Shown piece by piece: positions 1 through 9,300 of a stretch of DNA of 57,269 nucleotides. The DNA comes from Extensimonas soli (GTDB lineage Bacteria > Pseudomonadota > Gammaproteobacteria > Burkholderiales > Burkholderiaceae_C). Numbering within the stretch: position 1 is the stretch's first letter; every line of letters starts with the position of its first letter. The stretch covers positions 1-57,269 of the forward strand of contig NZ_JARGEL010000022.1 in NCBI RefSeq assembly GCF_029211265.1. Direction: 5' to 3'. The notes under the pieces were generated by a model. That model was given only the letters and a program-made list of their open reading frames with translations, had not been told where the DNA came from and ran no database searches. Made by a program: the position numbers and the translations under genes.

Positions 1-41
1 CCTCGCACTATCTCTTCGTCGCTGATCTCGTCTGGTTTCAT
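1..41 (-). CDS. N-terminus of an unidentified gene (partial)
   Basis: Reading leftward, an ATG at 41 opens a frame MKPDEISDEEIVR that runs off the left edge. A strong Shine-Dalgarno sequence AGGAGGG (complement of 49-55) lies 7 nt upstream, which is the main reason to believe a gene starts here. Only 13 residues are visible and the acidic start is not diagnostic, so no function is assigned. It follows plsC on the same strand after about 100 bp and could be the next gene of the pyr-plsC operon or an independent unit. Confidence 0.55.
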   Translation of the reverse strand, partial: MKPDEISDEEIVR

Positions 42-144
42 CACGTTGCCCTCCTGGCGTTGCTGGCTTACCCTCTATTGGGACACATCAGTTTGAATCG
101 CACCCATCGCGGCATCGCGGCCGGTGTGGGCCCAGAGTGCAGGC

Positions 145-882
145 TCAGCCTTGGCGCAGGCGGTCCACGGCCTGCTGCAAGTCGCGGCTCCAGGCGCGCC
201 GGTCGCGGCCTTGCGCGTGCTCCGGGGTGCCGAAGTGCACCACGGCTTCGATGGGCGGCGCGCACAGCGTGCGCCAAAGCGAAGCCAGCAGGGTTTCGTC
301 GCCGGTGTAGCTCGGTGCAAAGCTGATGCAGCCGCTGGCCTTGTCGGCAAAGCGCAATCCCAGAGGCTGCACGGGGGCGTCGCAGTCGATGGCAGCCTGC
401 AAAAGGTTGGGATAAAAGGGCCGCAGCGTGCGCCCGTCGCCCGTGGTGCCCTCGGGAAACAAGGCCAGCACCTCGTGGCGCTGCAGCGCCTGCTGCAGCT
501 GATGCACCATGCGCCGGGCGTCGCGGCGCGAGCTGCGCTCCAGGTACAGCGTGCCCGCAGCCGAGGCCAGGGTGCCGAGCAAGGGCCAGGATTGCACGTC
601 GGACTTGGAGACGAAGCGGCAGTGGCGCGTGGCGTGCAGCACCGGAATGTCGAGCCACGAAATGTGGTTGGCCACCAGCAGCACGGGCCCCTGCGCTGGC
701 GGGTTGCCCACGATGCGCAAAGACACGCCAAGGATGCGCAACAAGGCCTGCGCCCAGACCTGCACGCGCATTTGCCGCTGCTCGGGCGACCAGCGTGGAA
801 AGCGCAGCAGCACGATCGCCATGCCCACGCAAATATGCCAAAACAGCCGCAACATCCGCCCGCAGGCGATGACTTGCTTCAT
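145..882 (-). CDS. plsC: Lysophospholipid acyltransferase (PlsC family)
   Basis: Probable 1-acyl-sn-glycerol-3-phosphate acyltransferase, 245 aa, making phosphatidic acid at the inner membrane. The family HX4D motif is seen as NHISWLD (residues about 72-78) and the FPEGT substrate-binding motif at about 142-146. A hydrophobic segment near residues 10-27 suggests membrane attachment. The frame is open back to 1026, but the stretch above 882 lies in a palindromic repeat element, so I chose the ATG at 882 (MKQVIACGRM). It is the last recognisable member of the yqgE-ruvX-pyrR-pyrB-pyrC' transcription unit, a gene order I know from beta-proteobacteria. The family is clear; the exact acyl-acceptor is not. 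Confidence 0.85.
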   Translation of the reverse strand: MKQVIACGRMLRLFWHICVGMAIVLLRFPRWSPEQRQMRVQVWAQALLRILGVSLRIVGNPPAQGPVLLVANHISWLDIPVLHATRHCRFVSKSDVQSWPLLGTLASAAGTLYLERSSRRDARRMVHQLQQALQRHEVLALFPEGTTGDGRTLRPFYPNLLQAAIDCDAPVQPLGLRFADKASGCISFAPSYTGDETLLASLWRTLCAPPIEAVVHFGTPEHAQGRDRRAWSRDLQQAVDRLRQG

Positions 883-915
883 GAAACGGCGCCCCCGGGC
901 AGCACCCAACCGCCA

Positions 916-1081
916 CTCAGAGGCTGAGAGTTTTTCGGCCGCGGCCGAAAGGCGCATCAAAACGCCACCGATCGAGGCGCAAAGCGCAGCCATAGCTCGG
1001 GCTATGGCGAGCATTTGCAACGACAAGCGGGGGTGTTTTGGTGTGCAAGGCGGCCATGGACGAAAACTCTCAGCCTCTCAG
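916..1081. mobile_element. MITE-like palindromic element, type D (about 156 bp)
   Basis: AGGCTGAGAGTTTT at 921-934 is repeated inverted at 1063-1076, and CTCAG lies outside both ends (916-920 and 1077-1081), which looks like a target duplication. The centre holds a 7-bp stem with a 4-nt loop (990-996 / 1001-1007). Before it comes AGGCGCAAAGCGCAG and after it CGAGCATTTGCAACG. The same box-stem-box layout occurs in the 158-bp elements at 19126, 24608 and 48889. The right-hand CTCAG contains the TGA stop of the dihydroorotase-like gene. There is no transposase gene, so mobility is inferred. Confidence 0.7.
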
Positions 1082-2367
1082 GCGCGCTCGAACGCCACTG
1101 CGCCGGCCACCAAGGTCCAGCGCACCTGGCCGGGCAGTTCGTAGCCCAGAAACGGCGTGTGCTTGCCCTGGCTGCGCAGCGCGTCGGCGCGCACGCTCCA
1201 GTGTGCCTGCGGGTCCAAGATGCACAGGTCGGCCACGCCGCCCTCGACGATGCGTCCCAGGCCTGTTTGATCCGGCGCATTGCCGAGCACACCTGCCGGC
1301 GCGCTGCTGACCACGGCGAGCGCGCGCGCCAGCGGCACGCCCTGGTCTTGCGACCACTTGAGCGCTAGGCTCAGGAGTAGCTCCAGCCCCGTCGCGCCAG
1401 GCTCTGCCTCGGCAAAGGGCTGGGCCTTGGCGTCCTCATCGACCGGGGTGTGGTCGGACACGAGGGCGTCTATGGTGCCGTCGGCCAGGCCCGCACGGAG
1501 CGCGTCGCGGTCGCGCGCCTGGCGCAGCGGCGGCGCGAGCCGCGCGCGGCTGTCGAAGTAGCCCATGTCGGTGTCGGTGAGGTGCAGCGAGTTGATGCTC
1601 ACGTCGCAGCTCAGCGGCAGGCCCTCGGCCTTGGCGCGGCGCACCAGCTCGACGCCTGCAGCGCTCGAGAGGCGGCACAGGTGCACGCGCGCGCCCGTGC
1701 TGCGCTGCAGCTCGAAAATGGTGTGCAGGGCGATGGTTTCGGCCGCCACGGGCACGCCCGCGAGGCCCAGGCGCGTGGCCAGCGGACCGCTGGCGGCCAC
1801 GCCGCGCCCCAGGTGCGCATCCTGCGGACGCAGCCACACGGTGTAGCCGAAGGTGGCCGCGTATTGCAGCGCGCGCTGCAGCACCTGCGTGTTGGGCAGC
1901 GGCACCTCGGCCTGACCGAAGCCGACGCAGCCGGCCTCGGTGAGTTCGGCCATTTCGGTCAGCACCTCGCCGGCCAGGCCGCGCGTCAGCGCGCCCAGCG
2001 GAAACACGCGCGCGAGGTGCAACTTTTCGGCGCGCGACTTGAGCATTTCGACCAGGCCGGGCTCGTCGAGCACGGGCTCGGTGTCGGGCAGGCACACCAG
2101 GCTGGTCACGCCGCCCGCCACCGCGGCGGCCATTTCGGACTCGAGCATGCCTTCGTGCTCATGCCCAGGCTCGCGCAGGCGCGCCGCCAGGTCCACCAGG
2201 CCGGGCAGCACGATGCAGTCGCGCGCATCGAGCACGCGCCGCGGCACGAAGTCCGCCGGCGCCGGCCCGAGCGCGACGACGCGCCCCGCGGCCAGCGCTA
2301 CGTCGCAGTGCTGGTCGAAGCCGCTGGCCGGGTCGATCACGCGGCCGTGCTGGATCAGTAGGTTCAT
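1078..2367 (-). CDS. pyrC': Dihydroorotase-like protein lacking metal-binding histidines (PyrC'/PyrX type)
   Basis: 429 aa of the dihydroorotase/amidohydrolase family, directly downstream of pyrB. Active type-I enzymes carry DLHxHLRE for the zinc site. Here the segment reads DLAARLREPG (residues 59-68), so the first metal histidine is Ala and the second is Arg. The later histidine-bearing PHH segment reads INSLHL, and the usual DHAPH reads DHTPV near residue 305. In Pseudomonas, such inactive PyrC' proteins associate with aspartate transcarbamoylase and are needed for its assembly. The same structural role is inferred here, and the cell should hold a real dihydroorotase elsewhere. The start ATG at 2367 fits the family N-terminus. 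Confidence 0.85.
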   Translation of the reverse strand: MNLLIQHGRVIDPASGFDQHCDVALAAGRVVALGPAPADFVPRRVLDARDCIVLPGLVDLAARLREPGHEHEGMLESEMAAAVAGGVTSLVCLPDTEPVLDEPGLVEMLKSRAEKLHLARVFPLGALTRGLAGEVLTEMAELTEAGCVGFGQAEVPLPNTQVLQRALQYAATFGYTVWLRPQDAHLGRGVAASGPLATRLGLAGVPVAAETIALHTIFELQRSTGARVHLCRLSSAAGVELVRRAKAEGLPLSCDVSINSLHLTDTDMGYFDSRARLAPPLRQARDRDALRAGLADGTIDALVSDHTPVDEDAKAQPFAEAEPGATGLELLLSLALKWSQDQGVPLARALAVVSSAPAGVLGNAPDQTGLGRIVEGGVADLCILDPQAHWSVRADALRSQGKHTPFLGYELPGQVRWTLVAGAVAFERA

Positions 2368-2375
2368 GGTTTTTG

Positions 2376-2430
2376 TATGAAAATGGCCTTTAGCGCAGAT
2401 GTATCAAGCACTAGCAGCTATCAAAAAATG
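2376..2430. repeat. Dispersed comamonad-type intergenic repeat, copy 1
   Basis: The sequence contains GGCCTTTAGCGC, ATCAAGC and AGCAGCTATCAAAA in this order. It is one of about eight degenerate copies in the window (others near 19292, 21314, 23073, 28226, 31652, 42742 and 55870). It fills the short gap between pyrB and pyrC'. I know similar repeats from Acidovorax-type genomes; the function is unknown. Confidence 0.6.
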
Positions 2431-2445
2431 ATTTTTCGCATCGCC

Positions 2446-3414
2446 TCAGGCTTCATTGCCCGCAACGATGGACATCACCGCCATGCGCACCGCGATGCCG
2501 AAGGTGACCTGCGGCAGGATCACGCTCTGGCGGCCGTCGACCACGGCGGAGTCGATCTCGACGCCGCGGTTGATCGGGCCGGGGTGCATGACGATCGCGT
2601 CGGATTTGGCCCAGCGCAGCTTTTCGGGGCTGAGACCGAAATGCTTGAAGTATTCCTGGCGCGAGGGCAGCAGCGCGCCGCTCATGCGCTCGTTTTGCAG
2701 GCGCAGCATGATGACCACGTCGGCGTCCTGGATGCCCTCTTGCAGCGTGTGGCACACGCGCACCCCCATGGGCGCCATGTCGGCGGGCACCAGCGTGCGC
2801 GGGCCGACCACGCGCACCTCGGCCGCGCCCAGCGTGGTCAGCGCGTGGATGTCCGAGCGCGCCACGCGCGAGTGCAGCACGTCGCCGACGATGGCCACCG
2901 TGAGATTGCTGAAGTCTTTTTTGTAGTGGCGTATGGTGTACATGTCGAGCAGCCCCTGCGTGGGGTGCGCATGCCGCCCGTCGCCCGCGTTGATCACGTG
3001 CACGTGCGGCGCCACGTGCTGCGCGATCAGGTAGGGCGCGCCCGACTCGCTGTGGCGCACCACGAACAGGTCGGCCGCCATGGCGCTCAGGTTGGCGATG
3101 GTGTCGAGCAGCGATTCGCCCTTGCTCGCCGAGCTGCGCGCGATGTCGAGGTTGATCACGTCCGCCGACAGCCGCTTGGCCGCGATCTCGAACGTGGTGC
3201 GCGTGCGCGTGCTGTTTTCGAAAAACAGGTTGAACACGCTCTTGCCGCGCAGCAGCGGCACTTTTTTGACCTCGCGGTCATTCACGCTCACGAAGTTGTC
3301 GGCCGTGTCCAGGATCTGCAGCAGGATGTCGCGCGGCAGGCCCTCGGTGGAAAGCAGGTGGATCAGCTCGCCGTGCGCGTTGAGCTGGGGATTGCGCCGG
3401 TGCAGCACGCTCAA
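2446..3414 (-). CDS. pyrB: Aspartate carbamoyltransferase catalytic subunit
   Basis: 322 aa, catalysing carbamoyl phosphate plus aspartate to N-carbamoyl-aspartate, the committed step of pyrimidine synthesis. The carbamoyl-phosphate loop STRTRT is at residues 68-73, a KGES loop follows near residue 100, and HPGPINRG lies near residue 280. The length is normal for class A-type PyrB. It overlaps pyrR by 4 bp (3411-3414), so translation is probably coupled. No pyrI is nearby. The partner is expected to be the pseudo-dihydroorotase encoded next. Confidence 0.96.
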   Translation of the reverse strand: MSVLHRRNPQLNAHGELIHLLSTEGLPRDILLQILDTADNFVSVNDREVKKVPLLRGKSVFNLFFENSTRTRTTFEIAAKRLSADVINLDIARSSASKGESLLDTIANLSAMAADLFVVRHSESGAPYLIAQHVAPHVHVINAGDGRHAHPTQGLLDMYTIRHYKKDFSNLTVAIVGDVLHSRVARSDIHALTTLGAAEVRVVGPRTLVPADMAPMGVRVCHTLQEGIQDADVVIMLRLQNERMSGALLPSRQEYFKHFGLSPEKLRWAKSDAIVMHPGPINRGVEIDSAVVDGRQSVILPQVTFGIAVRMAVMSIVAGNEA

Positions 3415-3932
3415 GCCCCCTTGATCTGAAAGTGGAAATGGCCCTGCGCGTCGCGCGCAAGGGCGAGCGACTGCGTGGGTGGCAGCGCCACGCGCGCGGC
3501 AGCGAAGTCGGCCTGCACGGGCAGCTCGCGCCCGCCGCGATCGACGAGCACGGCCAGGCGCACGCGCGCGGGACGGCCGTAGTCGAACAGTTCGTTGAGC
3601 ACGGCGCGCAAGGTGCGCCCGGTGTAGAGCACGTCGTCGAGCAGCAGAATGTCGGCCCCTTCGACGTCGAACGGCAGCGTGGTCTGCGCACTCGCGCTCA
3701 GGCCGCGCTGGGCGAAATCGTCGCGGTGCAGCGCCGAAGACAGCACGCCGGGCGCGCCGGGCAGGCCCAGGTCTTTTTGCAGGCGCTCGGCCAGCCAGGC
3801 GCCGCCCGAGGCGATGCCCGCGAGCCGCGTCGCCGGCGCCATGAGTGCGCGCACCCCGTGCAGCAGTTCGCGGTAGAGGGCCTCGGCGTCGAGCACGAGG
3901 TGGCCTGCGGCGGCAGGCGGGGGGGAACTCAT
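3411..3932 (-). CDS. pyrR: PyrR family phosphoribosyltransferase / pyr regulator
   Basis: 173 aa with a type-I phosphoribosyltransferase fold. The PRPP-binding motif [13 protein letters not shown] lies at about residues 94-106 and an RGGRELP segment follows, as in PyrR. In Gram-positives PyrR is an mRNA attenuator with uracil phosphoribosyltransferase activity. In beta-proteobacteria the regulatory role is less certain, and I see no obvious anti-antiterminator upstream. It overlaps ruvX by 4 bp and pyrB by 4 bp, placing it in the middle of a tight operon. Confidence 0.92.
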   Translation of the reverse strand: MSSPPPAAAGHLVLDAEALYRELLHGVRALMAPATRLAGIASGGAWLAERLQKDLGLPGAPGVLSSALHRDDFAQRGLSASAQTTLPFDVEGADILLLDDVLYTGRTLRAVLNELFDYGRPARVRLAVLVDRGGRELPVQADFAAARVALPPTQSLALARDAQGHFHFQIKGA

Positions 3933-4366
3933 GGCAGGCTCCTCAAAAATTGCTCCAGGATGATGCAGGCGGCGCCGGCGTCGGCATCCGGCGTGCGCGC
4001 CTCGGCCCGCGCCTCGGTGGTGCTGTAGCGCTCATCGACCTCGTACACCGGCAGACCAAAGCGCCCATGCAGCTGGCGCGCGAACTTGCGCGCACGCACG
4101 GTGTTTTCATGGCTCGCGCCGTCGGGATGAAAAGGCACGCCGACCACCAGGGCGTCGGGCTGCCACTCACGGATGCGCCGCGCCACCTCGGCAAAGCGCG
4201 CGTCGCCCGCGGCGTGGATGCTGGTTTGCGGACTCGCGCTGCGCAACAGCCGCGTGCCCACGGCCACGCCGGTGCGCCGCAGGCCGTAGTCGAAGGCCAG
4301 GAAGGTCTGCAACTGCGCCGGCACGGGTGCTTGCGCGGGCAGGCCAGCCATCTCGTCGCTCTTCAT
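3929..4366 (-). CDS. ruvX: Putative Holliday junction resolvase RuvX/YqgF
   Basis: 145 aa of the YqgF/RuvX RNase-H-like nuclease family, implicated in resolving DNA junctions and in pre-16S rRNA 5' maturation. The first catalytic aspartate is in [12 protein letters not shown] near residue 26. The last acidic motif is DERYSTTEA near residue 117. The start codon overlaps the stop of yqgE (TGATG, 4364-4368), giving translational coupling. The yqgE-ruvX pair is widely conserved in proteobacteria. Confidence 0.93.
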   Translation of the reverse strand: MKSDEMAGLPAQAPVPAQLQTFLAFDYGLRRTGVAVGTRLLRSASPQTSIHAAGDARFAEVARRIREWQPDALVVGVPFHPDGASHENTVRARKFARQLHGRFGLPVYEVDERYSTTEARAEARTPDADAGAACIILEQFLRSLP

Positions 4367-4983
4367 CAGGCATGCCCCGCCTCGGCGGTGAGCATCCAGG
4401 ACTGCAGCCCGAGCAGGGCCAGGGCGCGGCCGTAGCGTTCGGGCACGGGTGTGTCGAACAGCACCGCCAGGTCGGCCCCCACGGTGAGCCAGGCGTTTTC
4501 GCGCAGCTCGGATTCGAGCTGGCCCTCACCCCAGGCGGAATAACCGAGTGTGATGAGCAGGCGCTGCGGGCCGCCGCCAGTCGAAAGCGCCTCGAGCACG
4601 TCCTTGGACGTGGTCATCTCCATGCCACCGGGGATACGCAAGGTCGAGGCATAGAGGGTTTCGTCCGGCTCCTGCTCTTGCCCCCCCTGGACCGCGGACG
4701 CCTGCACCACTTCATGCAGCACGAAGCCGCGATCCGTCTGCACCGGCCCGCCTTGCAGCACCGGCTGCGTGGCCAGGTCGGCGCGCTGCAGCGGCAGGTC
4801 GAGCTTGTCGAACAGCTGGCCCAGCGTGATGTCGCTCAGCTTGTTGACGATGAGCCCCAGCGTGCCGCGCTCGTTGTGCTCGCACACATACACCACGCTG
4901 CGCGCGAACAGAGAATCGCGCACGCCGGGCATGGCGATCAGGAAATGGTGCGTCAGGTTCATGGGCGCGGACTCGGCAGACAT
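4366..4983 (-). CDS. YqgE/AlgH family protein (DUF179)
   Basis: 205 aa from the ATG at 4983; an internal ATG at 4962 (MNLTHHFL) is the other candidate. Family features seen are FLIAMPGVRDSLFARSVVY followed by CEHNERGTLGLIVN, both typical of YqgE. The biochemical role of this family is not established. AlgH was first linked to alginate regulation in Pseudomonas. The frame is open further upstream to 5577, but that part is antisense to the pilT-like gene and is not homologous. It begins the yqgE-ruvX-pyrRBC'-plsC unit. Confidence 0.92.
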   Translation of the reverse strand: MSAESAPMNLTHHFLIAMPGVRDSLFARSVVYVCEHNERGTLGLIVNKLSDITLGQLFDKLDLPLQRADLATQPVLQGGPVQTDRGFVLHEVVQASAVQGGQEQEPDETLYASTLRIPGGMEMTTSKDVLEALSTGGGPQRLLITLGYSAWGEGQLESELRENAWLTVGADLAVLFDTPVPERYGRALALLGLQSWMLTAEAGHA

Positions 4984-5126
4984 GCGGGCAATTCTACGGG
5001 CAAGCCAAGACTGCAGCCGCAAGGTGGGCCGCCCATGCCCACGCGACGAACCATCCCACGGCGCCCCGGCCCGCGCCCCCATATCCAGCGCCGCGCAGCA
5101 GCGGCGAGCAAAAACCGGCCCGCTCC

Positions 5127-6284
5127 TCAGCCGAGGCTGGACCTGCTCTGCGGGCTGATCTGCAGGCCTTCGCCCAGTGGCGGGGCGCCGGCCGCAAGCC
5201 GCAGGCGCAGCGACATGTCGGTGCGGTTGTCGGCATGGGCCAGGGCCTCTTCGGCCGTGATGACGCCACGCTGCTGGAGCTCGTACAAGGAATGGTCGAA
5301 GGTGCACATGCCGGGTTCGCCGCTGCGCTCGATCGCCGTCTTGAGTTCGTCGATCTGGCCTTTCTGGAGCAGCTCGGACACATAGGGCGACCACAGCATG
5401 ACTTCGGTTGCGGGCACGAGCTGACCTTGCACGCTTCTCACGAGCCGCTGCGCCACCACCGCGCGCAAGTTCAGCGACAAGTCCATCAGCACCTGTCTGT
5501 GCGCATCTTCGGGGAAGAAATTCAGAATCCGCTGCACGGCCTGGCGGGCGTTGCTGGCGTGCATGGTGGAAACGCACAGGTGCCCGGATTCCGCGTAGTG
5601 CAGTGCATGCTGCATAGTGCTGCGGTCGCGGATTTCGCCGATCATGATCACGTTCGGCGCCTCGCGCATGGCGTGGCGCAGGGCATCGTCGTACGAGCGC
5701 GTGTCCAGACCGATTTCGCGCTGGGTGACCAGCGATTTTTTGTGCCCGTGCAGGTATTCGATCGGGTCTTCCACGGTCAGGATGTGGCCTGTGGCGTTCT
5801 CATTGCGGTAGTTGAGCATGGCCGCCAGCGAGGTGGTTTTCCCGGAGCCGGCCGCACCTACGGCGAGCACCAGGCCCGCTTGCAGGAACGCCAGCTGCTT
5901 GTACACCGCGGGCAAACCCAGCTCTTCGAGCGAGAGGATCTGCGCCGTGACATGACGCACCACCATGCCCACCTTGCCGCGCTGCTGGTGCACGTTGACC
6001 CGAAAGCGCCCCGACGCCCCCATCTGGAACGAAAGGTCGCACTCCATGGTGGCCTCGAATTCGTCGATCTGCGCCTTGCGCATGATCGAGTAGGCCATCG
6101 CGCGGATGTCCTCGGCGCCCAGCGGGGCCTGCGTGATGGGTGTGAAGTCCCCCTGGCGCTTGAGCGTGGGCGGCGCGCCGTCGAGCAAAAACAGGTCGGA
6201 GGCACGCTCGCGCGCCATCAGCGCCAGGTAAGAAAGCAGGCGGCTGTCGCCCGGGAAGGTTGCTGGCTTGTTTGCGGATTCCAT
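5127..6284 (-). CDS. PilT/PilU-type retraction ATPase
   Basis: 385 aa of the type II/IV secretion ATPase family that powers pilus retraction at the inner membrane. Walker A reads GAAGSGKTTS (about residues 142-151), the Asp box ILTVEDPIEYLH, Walker B IMIGEIRD and the His box STMHASN. The Walker A differs from the usual GPTGSGKSTT of PilT and the overall look is nearer PilU. It is the last gene after the chp signalling genes (36 bp after chpA), so it is probably an accessory motor controlled with the Pil-Chp system. Classic pilTU genes may exist elsewhere. I leave the symbol blank because PilT and PilU cannot be separated by eye. Confidence 0.88.
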   Translation of the reverse strand: MESANKPATFPGDSRLLSYLALMARERASDLFLLDGAPPTLKRQGDFTPITQAPLGAEDIRAMAYSIMRKAQIDEFEATMECDLSFQMGASGRFRVNVHQQRGKVGMVVRHVTAQILSLEELGLPAVYKQLAFLQAGLVLAVGAAGSGKTTSLAAMLNYRNENATGHILTVEDPIEYLHGHKKSLVTQREIGLDTRSYDDALRHAMREAPNVIMIGEIRDRSTMQHALHYAESGHLCVSTMHASNARQAVQRILNFFPEDAHRQVLMDLSLNLRAVVAQRLVRSVQGQLVPATEVMLWSPYVSELLQKGQIDELKTAIERSGEPGMCTFDHSLYELQQRGVITAEEALAHADNRTDMSLRLRLAAGAPPLGEGLQISPQSRSSLG

Positions 6285-6320
6285 GAGCGCCCTTTGTCGC
6301 GGAGTGGGAATATCCCGTCG

Positions 6321-9300
6321 CTATGCCTGAACTGCGGCCTCGAGCCGCGCGTAATGCGCGACCAGCCCCAGCAGCTCCTCATCGGAATAGGGTTTGCCGA
6401 GGTAGTGGTTGGCGCCCAGCTCGAGCGCGTGCTCGCGGTGTTTGTGCGCAATGCGCGAAGTGATCATGATGACCGGCAAGCCATGCAACGCCTGGTCTGC
6501 ACGGATGTTGCGCAGCAGGTCGAAGCCATCCATGCGCGGCATTTCGATGTCGGACAACACCACCGCTGGGCGCTCCTGCTGCAGCCGCTCGAGCGCCTGC
6601 AGCCCGTCCGTCGCCAGTGCCACGCGGTAGCCTTCACGCTGCAGCAGGCGCTGGGTGACGCGGCGCACGGTGATGGAGTCATCGACCACGAGCACCAGGG
6701 GCACCTGGCTCGGCCCCAGCGCCACGGCCGGCGCCATCGGTACGCCAGCCGTCGGCGCCAGCGTGGCCTCGAGCACGGCCGGCAGCCCCGCACCCGCAGC
6801 GCGCACGCGCTCGCCATAGACGGTGGCCAGCGCCACGGGGTTGTAGATGAGCACCACGGCACCCGAAGCGAGCAGCGACATGCCGGCAAGTCCCGGCAGG
6901 CGCGACAGCTGTGGCCCCAGTTGCTTGACCACGACTTCCTGGTTGCCCAGCACTTCGTCCACGTGCAGCGCGATGCGCTGCGCCGCACTGCGCACGATGA
7001 CCACCGGGCGGTTCTTGCCCACGGGTTCCTTGCTGCGCACCGAAGACTGCAGCAGCGCCCCCGCCCAGAAAAACGGCAAACGCTCCCCGCCTTCTTCGTA
7101 AAACCCGCTGCGATAGGCCTGCTCCAGGTCCGCAGCGGTGGCGCGCCGCACGATTTCGACAAGATTGGCGGGCATGCCCACCGTCAACTCGCCAGCGCGC
7201 AGCATGACCACCTGCGTCACCGCGGTGGTCAGCGGCAGCACCAGCCGGAAAGCCGTCCCCTGGCCCGCCTCGGTAGAGGTTTCGATGCGTCCACCGAGCG
7301 CATTGACCTCGGAGCGCACCACGTCCATGCCCACCCCCCGGCCGGCGATCCCCGTCACTTCCGCGGCCGTGGAAAAACCGGACTGGAAGATCAGGTTCGC
7401 GGCATCGCTGACGCCCAGCTCGGCATCGGGCGCAAGCAAGCCCTGCGCAATGGCCTTGGCGCGGATGCGCGGCAGGTCGAGGCCAGCGCCGTCGTCGCGG
7501 AACTCGATGGCCACGTCATTGCCCTCGTGGCGCACATCGATGGTGATGGTGCCCGCAGCGGGTTTGCCCTGGGCCAGGCGTTGCTCCGCGGGCTCTATGC
7601 CGTGGGCCACGGCATTGCGCAGCAAGTGTTCGAACGCCGGCGCCATGCGCTCGAGCACGCCGCGGTCCAGCTCGAACGATCCGCCCCGCAACTCGAGTTT
7701 GACCTGCTTGCCCAGTTCCTTGCCTGCCTGGCGAACGACGGCGTAAAGACGCTCGGCAATCGCATCGAACTCCACCATGCGCGTGCGCAGCAAGTCACGC
7801 TGCAGCTCCCGCGCCTGGCGCGCCTGCGCGCTGAGTTCGTCTTCTGCCCCTTCGACGGCGCGCTGCAGATTGCGCTGCACTGTGGCAATGTCGTTGACCG
7901 ACTCGGCCATCATGCGCGTAAGCTCCTGCACGCGCGTGAAGCGGTCGAACTCCAGCGGGTCGAAACCGCTGGCCGAATCCTTGGACAGCGCCAGCTTGGA
8001 CTGCATTTGTGATTCGGCCTGCACCTCGATGTCGCGCAGCTGCTGACGCAAGCGTTCCAGATTGCCCGTCAGGTCCGCGAGCGAGCTGCGCAGCTGCGCC
8101 ACCTGCGCGTCCAGGCGCGCACGGCTGATCACGACCTCGCCGGCCTGGTTGACCAAGCGGTCGAGCAGCTGCGCACGCACACGCACCGACTGGGTGATCT
8201 GCGCACGCCCGATGACCAAGGGCGCCGGCCCCGGCAAAGACGGTGCCGCCAGCACTGGCGGAGCCTCGGCAGCGGACACTGCTTGCTCCAGCGCCAATAT
8301 TTCCGCACTCTGCGCGCCAGCTGTGGTCGTTGCGTCAGCAGCCAGCGGCGCATTCGCTTCCTGCTCGCCCCGCGCGCACAAAGCATCGAAATGCGCGCTC
8401 AGCGCATCGAAGCGGCCGAGCAAGGGCTCGATTTGCTCGGCCTTGAGGTGGTGGGCATCCAGTTGTTCGATCAGGGACTCGAGCCTGTGCGCCCTTGCCC
8501 CCAGGCGCATGGCCCCGGCAAGGCGGGCGCTGCCCTTGAAGGTGTGCAAGACCCTCAGTGCGGCATTGCGCGCTTCCAGATCGCTGGGATGCGCGGCCCA
8601 CTGACGCAGTGCCGTACCGAGCCGCGGCAAGAGCTCTTGCGCCTCTTCTTCGAAGATCGGGAACAGGTCGGGATCGATGGCGTCGCTCGCATCCCCCTCA
8701 TCCTTCGTAGTCGCCTGCGCGCTCGTCACAACGCCAGCAGGGGGCGCCTCCAGATCTGCGGCGGCGGCGGCGGGCGCGAACGTCTGCAGTGTTGCGGGCA
8801 CTGGCGCGCTTTCGGGCCCCATTTCGCTGGGGGGGGGCGTCGTCTCGATGAACTCCTCTGCCAAGTTTTCTTGCAGCTGCATGGACGCACTGGGCACTTC
8901 CTGCGCCAGGATGCCGTGCAGGTCTTCCAGTACCTGCACGCCCGGCTCCTTCAGGAAACCGGCTGCGAATTGGTGCAGCAGGCGGCGAATGTCCTGCGCC
9001 GCGGCCAGAAATACCCGCGCCTGCTCTGGTGTGCCGCCCGTCTGCAGTTGCACATGCTGCAATGCATGTTCGAGCGTACGGGCCAGCTCCGACAAGGTCA
9101 GGAAGCCCACCGTGGCAGAGGCGCCGGCCAGCGCGTGCGCCCTGGCTACCGCCATATCGGGCACGGGCGTCTGCAGCTCGCGCGACCAGGTCTGCAGACG
9201 ATCTTCGAGCTCCTGCGACCACTCGTCCGCCTCATTGAGATAGACGTTGTACAGCGCGGCACCAATGCGCAGGTCGCCAATGACCTTGACCGCATCCTGG

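Noticed and set aside
60-927. Plus-strand frames opposite plsC
   Set aside because: They are shadow frames with no homology features; the acyltransferase motifs are on the minus strand.
5235-8012. Plus-strand open frame of 925 codons opposite the pilT-like gene and chpA
   Set aside because: It spans two genuine minus-strand genes, has biased composition and has no domain or ribosome-binding site.
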